In this document: positions 17,771 to 25,429 of the stretch, one piece after another
Layout of the letters: each line of letters opens with the position of its first letter
Position numbering within the stretch: position 1 is the stretch's first letter
Assembly (NCBI GenBank): GCA_964351495.1
Contig: CAYGOC010000009.1
Span: 1 to 64,000, forward strand
Direction: 5' to 3'
Length of the DNA: 64,000 nucleotides
DNA from: CAYGOC01 sp964351495
Lineage (GTDB): Bacteria; Chlamydiota; Chlamydiia; Chlamydiales; SM23-39
Made by a program: the position numbers and the translations under genes
Notes under the pieces: generated by a model
Database searches by the model: none
Seen by the model: only the letters and a program-made list of their open reading frames with translations
What the model was told of the DNA's origin: nothing

Positions 17771-17935
17771 ACTTAAGTTGTTGATTTTTAAAATATAAGA
17801 GATTTATTTGAATGACATGAGATCTGTTTTAGGTTTCTCTTAGCCTGGTTTTTCTAAAAAAGCCTCATTTAGCCTGTATTTTAACTGAAAAATAGGCTAT
17901 CCTTCTTGGAAATCACCTAAAATTAGGATGTTTTT

Positions 17936-19177
17936 ATTACAAAGATCTTTCCTGTTTCAAATTTAGATTATAAAGGGGTTTTAGGACCTCTAAAAAACAA
18001 CCTTTCTTCTGAGAGGGCTTTTATTACGGTATCTAGGATTTTTGCCTACTCCCTAGCCTCTCTTGTTGTCTTTTTTTCTTTTCTTTATGGAGCGACTTAT
18101 ATCTATAAGCAGCTTTTTAGAAAAAAAGACTCTAGCGATGAAGTGGACTACCCAGAAGAGTTACAAGTGGAAAAGGTTCAGGAAATGGTTTCTTATCCTA
18201 AGGTAGAAGAGGCTGTAAGCTTTCCGAAACTTGCTGTGGAAGTTCTTAACAAAAAGGGATACGAGATACAAGGAACAGTCGTAACTCTTCCAGAAGCAGA
18301 AAACCCTCAAGAATATCAAAGAACTAGCCCAAATTTTACAGAAGAACTAATGGGTTTAAAAAAGGGGTTTTTAGAGAAAAACAAATCCTTCTCTTTATCT
18401 GTTGTAAATGCAACCACGGAAGAAGTCATTGCAAAGGACGGTAACTCTGCTTGTAAAATTGCATTAAACTTTGCTAATGCATACTCTCAGGGAGGAGGGG
18501 TTGGTTTTTACTTTGATTCTACAGAATTTATCTATGTCACAGATAGCGCCAAAGCTCAAGAAGAGTCTCTATCTCAAAGAACTACCCTAATGGTTTCTTT
18601 ATCGAAGCTCCCCCATTCGCTAAGACGTCATGAGCATTTGGGGTTGCGTAATACGTACCAAACTCCTTTACAATCTACCGAAATGGCCTATACAAGTGAA
18701 AACCGTCTATTTGCAATTCCGGGAGATGTTTTTCACACATCACACTATTTACAAGAGCCTGTGAGCGTTATATTTGTAACAAGTGCTGCAAGAGATTATA
18801 GAAGAGAAGATATTAAAGAATTCCATGCAGATTCTAAAGCCTATAAAGACGCAAAACAAAGAATAGAAACCCATCTTTTAGCAGCAGCCTCTAGAGCTAT
18901 TGATTTTAAGAAAAAAAATCCCGACAAGCAGGTAGAGCTTATCTTAGGAGCTTTTGGATGTGGAGCTTTTGCCCCTAAAGAAAATACAAATGAATATCGT
19001 CGAATGATAGCAGAGATTTATAAAAATCTATTATGGGAAAATGATCATTTAACGGGCGTTTTTGACCGGGTAGTTTTTGCTCTTCCAATATTGGGAGATA
19101 GATTGGGAGATAGAACTTCTAAAGACAAATCATTCCAAAATAATCAGATTTTTTCAAAAGTTCTTATTGAAGACTGA
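17936..19177 (+). CDS. Macrodomain (PARG-like, TIGR02452-type) protein with N-terminal membrane anchor
   Basis: Seen: ALNFANAYSQGGGVG, AQEESLSQRTTLM and ILGAFGCGAFAPKE, matching the GGG...QEE and G-FGCGAF motifs of microbial PARG-like macrodomains. About 20 residues separate GGG from QEE, longer than usual. The frame has GTG at 18143, but no ribosome-binding site there, and it stays open back to 17927. The extension encodes LDYKGVLGPLKNNLSSERAF and a clear membrane helix (IFAYSLASLVVFFSFLYG). I start at ATT 17936, seven bases after AGGA; this gives 413 residues. A one-base deletion in the T-run after ATG 17928 is the alternative. Known: the family binds or hydrolyses ADP-ribose adducts. Inferred: a membrane-tethered de-ADP-ribosylating protein, perhaps acting on host targets. 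Confidence 0.75.
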   Translation: MTKIFPVSNLDYKGVLGPLKNNLSSERAFITVSRIFAYSLASLVVFFSFLYGATYIYKQLFRKKDSSDEVDYPEELQVEKVQEMVSYPKVEEAVSFPKLAVEVLNKKGYEIQGTVVTLPEAENPQEYQRTSPNFTEELMGLKKGFLEKNKSFSLSVVNATTEEVIAKDGNSACKIALNFANAYSQGGGVGFYFDSTEFIYVTDSAKAQEESLSQRTTLMVSLSKLPHSLRRHEHLGLRNTYQTPLQSTEMAYTSENRLFAIPGDVFHTSHYLQEPVSVIFVTSAARDYRREDIKEFHADSKAYKDAKQRIETHLLAAASRAIDFKKKNPDKQVELILGAFGCGAFAPKENTNEYRRMIAEIYKNLLWENDHLTGVFDRVVFALPILGDRLGDRTSKDKSFQNNQIFSKVLIED

Positions 19178-19287
19178 TTCCTTTAGGAATAGGAGGATGT
19201 CGCAACCTGGAAAAACGCAATCGCTTTTTTGGCCTTTTTTTCTACCTGCATTTTAGATTTTTTGCCGAGTTTCGCGGAAAATTTCGC

Positions 19288-19809
19288 TTAAAATCCCCAA
19301 CCATAAGAGAAGATTACACAAGGAAACCAAAACATCTTACCATCAGTGATTTCTTTCCCCCTTCTTGTCCCATATATAGGCCAGGTAATATCTGCTTCAA
19401 AAAACCGCTTTCCACCCGTATCAGAGATATATTCCTTTCCAATTAAAAGATTGGTTCCCCAAAAACCATGCTGGTCTCTAAAATTCTTTTTCAAAAAAAG
19501 CAGCCCACTAGATAGTCCTACTCCTATATAGTTTTGTTTTTCTCTATTCGGGTGAATGTAATAAAGATAGTTGGTGTTTAACTTCACTTCAGAAGCTTCA
19601 ACAATAGAGCTCCCCCTAATACCCACATTTAAACCGCTACTTCCCGATTGAAGGCGATATCCCATTCCAAACTGAGGAATAATGATGGGAACCGGCCCTA
19701 ACCCTAAATCTAGGTACACAAATTGGTCGGTTACTTTTTTTTGTGGCTTGCTCTCCTCTCCGTATAAAGCTACTATACAAAACAAAATTAGGAATATTCT
19801 TTTTATCAT
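19288..19809 (-). CDS. Exported outer-membrane beta-barrel-like protein
   Basis: The frame is open from 19863, but GTGAGAAG precedes the internal ATG at 19809 and the following residues form a signal peptide (MIKRIFLILFCIVALYGEES). The mature part (about 155 residues) alternates hydrophobic and polar residues in strand-like runs rich in Gly, Tyr and Phe (IGVGLSSGLLFLKK; HGFWGTNLLIGKEY). It ends in YGWGF, a C-terminal aromatic of the kind recognised by the BAM machinery. It is therefore likely a small outer-membrane barrel of about eight strands. No specific family is recognised. Confidence 0.6.
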   Translation of the reverse strand: MIKRIFLILFCIVALYGEESKPQKKVTDQFVYLDLGLGPVPIIIPQFGMGYRLQSGSSGLNVGIRGSSIVEASEVKLNTNYLYYIHPNREKQNYIGVGLSSGLLFLKKNFRDQHGFWGTNLLIGKEYISDTGGKRFFEADITWPIYGTRRGKEITDGKMFWFPCVIFSYGWGF

Positions 19810-19956
19810 AATCTTCTCACTTTTAGAATAATTCAGTTTAGAAAAATAATTGAAACAAAACAAGTGGCAATCTTTTATTTAAAAGAACGGTTTTTATTGA
19901 AGTTGTTTGTCTAAAAATAGTACAAGCCTGAATTAGAAACTAAGAGGAGTGTTGCC

Positions 19957-21366
19957 GTGTCTTTTTTAACTAATAAAGGAAAAGCTTTTTTGGCCTTACT
20001 TCCGGTGACGGCTTTGACTTTTTTAGACCAGACTATTTTGCCGGTAGCCCTTCCTACGATTCAGAGATCTTTAAAAGCGCAAGAAACAGCCTTGCAGTGG
20101 TCTATTAATGCCTATCTACTCACTATTGCCGTCTTCGTATTACTGGCAGGAAAAATAGGAGATAAAATAGGCTCTAAAAAAAACCTCTTAGGAGGAATGT
20201 TTTTTTTTGTTCTTTCTTCTATTTTCTGCTCTTTGAGTCCCAATATAGAAATTCTTGTTATAGCCAGAGCTCTTCAAGGCATTAGCGCAGCTTTTATGTT
20301 TCCTTCTCAAACGGCTATGATAGCGCATATTTTCCCTCCGGAACAAAGAGGAAGGGCTACCGGATTTTTAATTAGTGTAGGCTCTCTTTTCCTAGTATTA
20401 GGCCCTTTGATAGGAGGTTATCTAATAGAAGTAGCTTCTTGGCCTTGGATATTTTGGATCAACGTTCCAATTGGAGGAATCGGTCTTTGGATGATTTATG
20501 CTTTTTTACCCGGTTCAGAAAAAGGAAAAGGGCAGATCGATTTTATAGGTTTTTTTCTCTTTGGTTTAGGGATTAGTGCTTTAACTGTTGTTTTTATGGA
20601 AGCTCCCAATTGGGGATGGGGATCTAAATGGACTCTTTCTAGTTTGATTGTAGCCATTTTAGGGTTAGCATCCGGTTTGTTAAGAGAAAAAAAGGCAAAA
20701 CACCCCTTTTTGGATCTTTCTCTTTTTAGGATTAGAACTTATGCCACGATTAATATTAACGTTTTCATCATTCAATTTTTTTTGATGATTTCTGTGTTTC
20801 GGACTATCTATTTTCAAACTATTTTAGAATATAGCCCCTTCGAAACGGGAGGTATTATCCTGTTTTCTTCTTCACCTACTCTTTTTATGGCCTCTATTGC
20901 AGGGCATTTAAGCGATCGATTTAATCCTAGGCTCCCTATTGCTCTTGGATATCTTTGTCTTATCTTTTCCAGTTTTTGGTTTGCTTTTTTTAGCACTTCT
21001 TCCTTTCTTGTTTTAACGCCTGCTTTATTTGCCTTTGGTACAGGTCTTACCTTTATTTTCACCCCTTCTTATTCGTCTGCGGTGAATTCTGTACCGAAAC
21101 CCAAAAGAAATACTGCACTAGGTATGATCATGACACTCAGAATGACAGGAGGAACGATAGGCCTAGCTTTGATCCACCTTTTTACCTATTCTGTGCAAAA
21201 ACACTACACCCCTATTCAAGGGGCCAGATCTGCAGAAATTCTTAGTTTTTCTTATGTGCACTTTGCTTTGGCTTGTTTGCTTATTATCACGTTTGCCATA
21301 ACCTTTTTGCTAGAAAACAAAAAAAGTCGAGGAGCCCCACCTTCCTTTGGAGAAGGGTGGAACTGA
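19957..21366 (+). CDS. DHA2-family multidrug exporter (EmrB/QacA-like)
   Basis: A 469-residue protein with about 14 membrane segments. The N-terminus LTFLDQTILPVALPTIQRSL is the DHA2 signature (D in the first helix). GKIGDKIGSKKNLL is motif A, and the segment after it (ARALQGISAAFMFPSQTAMI) corresponds to motif B/C of proton-drug antiporters. Start is GTG 19957 behind AGAGGAG. No membrane-fusion partner lies next to it, so it may work alone like QacA. Substrate unknown. Confidence 0.88.
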   Translation: MSFLTNKGKAFLALLPVTALTFLDQTILPVALPTIQRSLKAQETALQWSINAYLLTIAVFVLLAGKIGDKIGSKKNLLGGMFFFVLSSIFCSLSPNIEILVIARALQGISAAFMFPSQTAMIAHIFPPEQRGRATGFLISVGSLFLVLGPLIGGYLIEVASWPWIFWINVPIGGIGLWMIYAFLPGSEKGKGQIDFIGFFLFGLGISALTVVFMEAPNWGWGSKWTLSSLIVAILGLASGLLREKKAKHPFLDLSLFRIRTYATININVFIIQFFLMISVFRTIYFQTILEYSPFETGGIILFSSSPTLFMASIAGHLSDRFNPRLPIALGYLCLIFSSFWFAFFSTSSFLVLTPALFAFGTGLTFIFTPSYSSAVNSVPKPKRNTALGMIMTLRMTGGTIGLALIHLFTYSVQKHYTPIQGARSAEILSFSYVHFALACLLIITFAITFLLENKKSRGAPPSFGEGWN

Positions 21367-21387
21367 CACCTGTATCTTCCTTAGATT

Positions 21388-22851
21388 TTAACCGGGTTGA
21401 TATTGACTGATTAAGGGATTATGGTCTGATAAAGAGTTAAAAGGAGTTTGTAAGTCAAAGACCCGTATCTTTTCTGTTTTTATCTGTTTTGGGCTTATAG
21501 AGCCTTTTTTTATCAAAAAGTAGTCTAAGATTTCAAAAATAGGAACTATATTTTTTCTTTCGCTTCGTTTGGTGTGTAAAAGCTGGTCAAAATAATTGGT
21601 AGCAGTTGCCGTTTTTTCGTTGGTAGCCATCCCTTTTTTTGTATAAGCATTATCAAAGTAACTATCCATTCCTGAATCTTGCTGCTTTTCACCAAAAGCG
21701 ATATTCAGATCGCCTGTTAAAAAAGAGGGAATAGAGCCCTCTAGCTTATCATAAGCAAAAGTTAGACTCATTTTCCTAATATCTTGGGCTCTTGTTTCTT
21801 CCCCTGACTCAAAATGGGAGTTTATCACAGAAAATTCTGGTTTATCCTTTCCTAATACAGTTAAAAAAAGACCCCGGTGAAGGCCTTTTGCCTGGTTAGG
21901 AAATGGAAAAGGGTAAAAGTGGGTTTCATAAACAGGATACTTACTGGCCACAAAAAGACCGCTATTGAAAGAGAGCTCTTCAGGATTGAAGATAAAAGCT
22001 TGCGATCCGATATCATAGTAAAAATAGTCGTAGTGAGCCTTTAAGCCCTTGATTAAGTAAGTAGCAGCCTTAGGGTCCCACACTTCTTGAAGACAAACTA
22101 AATCAGCATCAAAATCGATCAGTTTTAAGATTACTCGATCAATCCTAGTAGACCAGGGTAATACCCCTCCAAAATAAACAGTTAACAGATCTTGGAAGAA
22201 GAGCACATTCCAATTGACCACTTTTAAGTCTTTACGAAGGGGGTGTAACTCTCCTTTTTTCGTAAAGGTTGCGTAGGGCTTTTGTTCTTTTTTCTTAAGA
22301 GTATCCAGGGCTAGTAAAATGGCTTCTGTTTTTTGCTCTTTTAGGTAGTTTTGTAGAACATGATAGGCGATATACGCTTGGTAAGAAGAGAGGGCTTCAT
22401 TTTGGGCCATCTTTAGATAGGCTCTCAATACCTGGGGATTATTTTGGATTAGCTCTTCAAAGAACTGGTATAAGACTTTTAGCGCTTGTTTTGCTTCGTT
22501 TTCCGGCCCCATTTTCTCTGCAAAAGTAAACTTAACTTTACTAGAGATCATTTTCATATAGATCTCATTCCAATGTTCTAATGCTTTTGGGAAGTTTTCT
22601 TTTTGAGCCTCGTCCAAAAACAGGTCCATCTGCTTTTGCATTGTCTCTTTAGAAGAGCTTAAAACTTGCTGTAGTTCCTTTGTAGTAACAGGTACAACTT
22701 CTCGTAATTCGGGGTAGGTTTGAATAGAAGACTTTCTAGGTAAATCCGCTTTGCTGTCCTCTTCAAAACAAAAGGATACAACAGGAATAGTTGCCATGAA
22801 AACCAAGAAGAAATACAGAAACTTACCCTTCATTTTGACCACATCTTTCAT
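21388..22851 (-). CDS. Secreted endonuclease/exonuclease/phosphatase-family protein, sphingomyelinase-like
   Basis: Seen: a hydrophobic signal peptide (MKGKFLYFFLVFMATIPVVS), a helical region of about 170 residues, then a complete EEP catalytic domain: VNWNVLFF (Asn), LVCLQEVW (metal Glu), INSHFESG (His), TGDLNI (Asp/Asn) and LSDHNPLI (catalytic Asp-His). Known: the domain is shared by neutral sphingomyelinases, DNase I and inositol phosphatases. The NWNV/LQEVWD spelling is closest to bacterial sphingomyelinase C types. Inferred: an exported phosphodiesterase that could act on host membrane lipids. ATG 22851 has only AAGG close by; ATG 22833 (six residues later) starts the signal peptide more tightly and is equally possible. 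Confidence 0.75.
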   Translation of the reverse strand: MKDVVKMKGKFLYFFLVFMATIPVVSFCFEEDSKADLPRKSSIQTYPELREVVPVTTKELQQVLSSSKETMQKQMDLFLDEAQKENFPKALEHWNEIYMKMISSKVKFTFAEKMGPENEAKQALKVLYQFFEELIQNNPQVLRAYLKMAQNEALSSYQAYIAYHVLQNYLKEQKTEAILLALDTLKKKEQKPYATFTKKGELHPLRKDLKVVNWNVLFFQDLLTVYFGGVLPWSTRIDRVILKLIDFDADLVCLQEVWDPKAATYLIKGLKAHYDYFYYDIGSQAFIFNPEELSFNSGLFVASKYPVYETHFYPFPFPNQAKGLHRGLFLTVLGKDKPEFSVINSHFESGEETRAQDIRKMSLTFAYDKLEGSIPSFLTGDLNIAFGEKQQDSGMDSYFDNAYTKKGMATNEKTATATNYFDQLLHTKRSERKNIVPIFEILDYFLIKKGSISPKQIKTEKIRVFDLQTPFNSLSDHNPLISQYQPG

Positions 22852-22977
22852 ACCTTAAGAGTAGTCAATTTTCCTCTTTTTTTACACTAAGAGTGTTTTT
22901 ACAATGTTCTCCAAAGCAAGGACAGTCCTTGGATAACAAGTTCAAAGAAATAACTTTTCATATTTATTATTTTAATA

Positions 22978-23007
22978 TTGCTATTAATTAAAAAAAACTC
23001 CTATAAT
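22978..23007 (+). promoter_or_regulatory. Promoter of the F-box/LRR gene
   Basis: TTGCTA (22978-22983) and a perfect TATAAT (23002-23007) are separated by 18 bases in very AT-rich DNA. The -10 box ends 30 bases before the ATG at 23038. Confidence 0.6.
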
Positions 23008-23037
23008 AGTGCGGTTTTTGATTGGTTTTGGTAAAAG

Positions 23038-24279
23038 ATGTCAAATATTGTCTCCACATCCCACATAGATAAACTAGATTCCGATTCTTTTAGGAATGTC
23101 TTAGAGTTTGTAGGATCGCCTGGAGTGGCAGGAGTCTCCAAGAGATTTTGTATAGAACAAGCGGTTGTTGATAATGATACTATTGCTACCTGTGAAAAGA
23201 AGTTTTTTCTTAGGGACTTTTTTATACAGAATCCCGAGCCAAGCATCAAAGATCTTCACACATATATGGGACATCTCCGGAAATACTGTGGTTTCTTCGA
23301 ATTAGATCCCAAAGCCCCTCTTCTCATCCTAGTCGAAAAAATCGAGTCCTATATTAAAAGCACAAACATAGTATTGGATGCTATTGAAGCTCAATCTATA
23401 GGAACCTGGTTTCCTTTCGCACGCGCGTCTGCTCCATCTGAAGATCCAGTAGAGCGTATAAATCGCGATCTACGTGCATTACGGGATCATTCTTCTAACA
23501 GAATTATAGGAGTACTTGACTTAAGAAGTAGAGAGTTAACCTATATCCACGAAAAGATTTTTAATACAGGCTGCCTTATCAACGCTTCTAATAATAAGAT
23601 TAAAGAAGTCCCCTTTTGGGTTTGGAAATATCATATCTATAATTTAAATCTACAAGGTAACCCCATCAGTCTAGAAACCGATAAAAACTACCACGAAAAN
23701 NNNNNNNNNNNNNNNNNNNNNNNNNNNNNNNNNNNNNNNNNNNNNNNNNNNNNNNNNNNNNNNNNNNNNNNNNNNNNNNNNNNNNNNNNNNNNNNNNNNA
23801 AGCCGCTGGATAGGGTTTGGACTGCTTATTTACCGGGTATAGACTCATTACAACGTGCGCTTGGGATTGGTGCGTTGGCAAGCATTTATTTAGACTCTTC
23901 TTTGGGGCCGAGTATGGCGCTATGCTTGGTTTCTCATTTTTTCACTCTCATATCGATTTCTTTAATCGCTTTAAATAACTCCGGTAATAGAGATGATTTT
24001 AGCCGCACTGTCGAATCTACCCAAGTAGCTTTAAGGGCGCTTATTATTGCAGGGATTTATATGAGGACCCCGGAGTTTTTTGTTGCTTCCTTGGCTCTAG
24101 AACCTATTTTTGCGATTGCTACAGGTTCAAAAAAGGATCCTATCCTAGACAATTTTAGATATATGTCTGTGATTTCCGACATTCAATTTTTAGCCAACGA
24201 CCCGGTAGCTTGTGGTTCACCCGGATACTTTTTCTTGGTCGGGTGCCTGAAAAGCTACTATATGCTTCGCCGATTATAA
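23038..24279 (+). CDS. F-box and leucine-rich-repeat protein, interrupted by an assembly gap
   Basis: Seen: residues about 11-40 (IDKLDSDSFRNVLEFVGSPG then VSKRF) look like an F-box. Residues about 157-215 contain two leucine-rich repeats (LDLRSRELTYIHEKIF; LINASNNKIKEVPFWVW; LNLQGNPISL). After the gap the frame continues with two or three hydrophobic helices (ALCLVSHFFTLISISLIAL). Known: F-box/LRR proteins are eukaryotic SCF ubiquitin-ligase adaptors, and intracellular bacteria use them as effectors. Inferred: a host-directed adaptor, possibly membrane-anchored. The 100 N are a placeholder of unknown true length, so both the middle of the protein and the claim that the two halves belong to one gene are unverified. 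Confidence 0.6.
   Translation: MSNIVSTSHIDKLDSDSFRNVLEFVGSPGVAGVSKRFCIEQAVVDNDTIATCEKKFFLRDFFIQNPEPSIKDLHTYMGHLRKYCGFFELDPKAPLLILVEKIESYIKSTNIVLDAIEAQSIGTWFPFARASAPSEDPVERINRDLRALRDHSSNRIIGVLDLRSRELTYIHEKIFNTGCLINASNNKIKEVPFWVWKYHIYNLNLQGNPISLETDKNYHEXXXXXXXXXXXXXXXXXXXXXXXXXXXXXXXXXXKPLDRVWTAYLPGIDSLQRALGIGALASIYLDSSLGPSMALCLVSHFFTLISISLIALNNSGNRDDFSRTVESTQVALRALIIAGIYMRTPEFFVASLALEPIFAIATGSKKDPILDNFRYMSVISDIQFLANDPVACGSPGYFFLVGCLKSYYMLRRL
23700..23799. other. Assembly gap (100 N)
   Basis: Exactly 100 unknown bases, the conventional placeholder for a scaffold gap. It falls inside the LRR part of an F-box gene; repetitive LRR sequence is a plausible reason for assembly failure. Confidence 0.98.
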
Positions 24280-24281
24280 AT

Positions 24282-24303
24282 TAACCCGCAAGTTGGGTTA
24301 TTT
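24282..24303 (+). terminator. Probable terminator after the F-box/LRR gene
   Basis: TAACCC and GGGTTA form a perfect 6-bp stem with a seven-base loop, two bases after the stop codon, followed by TTTAGATCTTTT. The stem is short and the T-run broken, so strength is uncertain. Confidence 0.45.
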
Positions 24304-24400
24304 AGATCTTTTGCTGAGTTTTACATGGTCTTTTGGACTTTACTGGCCCTGAATTGGCCTTCCTTAAAAACAATTAATTTTTTGACTTAATTTCTACTAC

Positions 24401-24429
24401 TTGCCAAACTGTCCGATATTTCGTACAAT
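24401..24429 (+). promoter_or_regulatory. Promoter of the toxin-antitoxin locus
   Basis: TTGCCA (24401-24406) and TACAAT (24424-24429) have the optimal 17-base spacing. The -10 box ends 14 bases before the toxin ATG (24444), so the transcript would have almost no leader. Confidence 0.55.
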
Positions 24430-24443
24430 TGGACTTATTCATC

Positions 24444-24744
24444 ATGTATATAAGTAGAGCGCCAGATTTTGAAAAGTGGTTTTCAAGGGAGTCTCTAAAA
24501 TCACAAGCTCAAATAGTAGCAAGGCTAGCGAGGATACAAATTTATAATCACTTCGGTGATTATAAATTATTAGGGGAAGATTTGCTGGAGTTAAGGTGGA
24601 AATCTGGAAGAAGGGTTTATTTCACCATTTATAGAAGACAAGGGAAGACATGTTTTACTTCTATTAGGAGGAAATAAAAATGACCAAAACAAAGACATCA
24701 AGAAAGCGAAAACACTTATCTCAAAATACAAAAAAGAATGCTAA
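24444..24744 (+). pseudogene. HigB/RelE-like (phage Gp49 family) toxin, frameshifted
   Basis: The first part (YISRAPDFEKWFSRESLKSQ to GDYKLLGEDLLELRWKSGRRVYFTIYRRQGKT) matches the addiction-module killer family TIGR02683. The open frame then ends early at 24677 with a non-family tail. The correct ending, VLLLLGGNKNDQNKDIKKAK and on to KKEC, is present one frame over and stops at 24744. The span from ATG to that stop is 301 bases, so one extra base near 24652 explains the break. Either the toxin is inactive or the base is a sequencing error. ATG 24444 is preferred to the TTG at 24429. The tail overlaps the antitoxin gene. Confidence 0.8.
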
Positions 24745-25039
24745 GCGAACGTCTTTTAAGCCGATTACTTTAAAAACAAAAGAGGGTCTTTCTAAAATAG
24801 ATCCCTCTAAAATTATGTTAGATAAGACGTTTCTTATTTCTGCTCTTTTACAGTGTTTTCAAGATAACGATCCTGAGGCATTTCTTGAGATTTTAGATGG
24901 ATATATTATTGCCCATAACAAAACTGCCTTTGCGAAAAAAGCTGCTATTTCAAGAAGCACGCTGTATGACATGCTCCATGGAAGAAAAAATCCCACTCTT
25001 CGTGTATTAACCCAATGTATCCATGAATTAGTATCTTAG
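24680..25039 (+). CDS. HigA-like antitoxin, helix-turn-helix (first copy)
   Basis: A 119-residue DNA-binding protein. The basic N-terminal 45 residues precede a domain ending in KTAFAKKAAISRSTLYDMLHG then KNPTLRVLTQCIHEL, which matches the C-terminal HTH of HigA-type (COG3636) antidotes. ATTAGGAGG lies nine bases before the ATG and inside the toxin reading frame, giving the overlapping toxin-antitoxin arrangement. It presumably represses the locus through the promoter upstream and neutralises its toxin. Confidence 0.7.
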   Translation: MTKTKTSRKRKHLSQNTKKNAKRTSFKPITLKTKEGLSKIDPSKIMLDKTFLISALLQCFQDNDPEAFLEILDGYIIAHNKTAFAKKAAISRSTLYDMLHGRKNPTLRVLTQCIHELVS

Positions 25040-25047
25040 AAACACCC

Positions 25048-25341
25048 ATGAAAAAAACAAGAAGTTATAAATCAGCATTAGTCAAAAGATTAAAAAACCC
25101 TAAAGAAGCAGCTGCTTATTTAAATGCTGCGTTAGAAGAAGATGACCTAAAGATCTTTTTAATTGCTTTAAGAGATGTAACAGAAGCTCATGGAGGTGTT
25201 TCTCAGCTTGCTAGATCAACCAACCTAAACAGAGAAAGCCTTTATAGGACTCTCTCCAAGCAAGGAAATCCCACTATTTTAAACTTGTTTCACATGTTGG
25301 ACTCTTTAGGATTAGAGTTAAGTATCAAAGCTGCTGTTTGA
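25048..25341 (+). CDS. HigA-like antitoxin, TIGR02684 type (second copy)
   Basis: A 97-residue protein close to the addiction-module antidote consensus: LKNPKEAAAYLNAALEEDD, FLIALRDVTEAHGGVSQLAR and NRESLYRTLSKQGNPTILNL. The HTH lies at about residues 50-80. It follows the first antitoxin by eight bases and is probably co-transcribed. Having two antidotes and only one, broken, toxin is unusual. This copy may act as an anti-addiction or regulatory orphan. Confidence 0.85.
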   Translation: MKKTRSYKSALVKRLKNPKEAAAYLNAALEEDDLKIFLIALRDVTEAHGGVSQLARSTNLNRESLYRTLSKQGNPTILNLFHMLDSLGLELSIKAAV

Positions 25342-25380
25342 ATAAACATAGTGGCCCGTTATTGGCCATTGCCAAGAAGA

Positions 25381-25407
25381 TCTCTTGTTAAAAAAGAGAG
25401 GTTTTTA
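25381..25407 (+). terminator. Probable terminator after the antitoxin genes
   Basis: TCTCTT and AAGAGA pair around a seven-base A-rich loop, followed by GGTTTTTA. It sits about 40 bases after the second antitoxin stop, between two convergent genes. Confidence 0.45.
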
Positions 25408-25429
25408 CTTTGAGCTATCTTAAGATTAA

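Noticed and set aside
19199..19258. 19-residue peptide after AGGAGG
   Set aside because: AGGAGG abuts the ATG with no spacing and the peptide has no features; probably chance.
21336..21362. Terminator at the end of the DHA2 exporter gene
   Set aside because: CCACCTTC/GAAGGGTGG pairs inside the coding end and no T-run follows on the plus strand.
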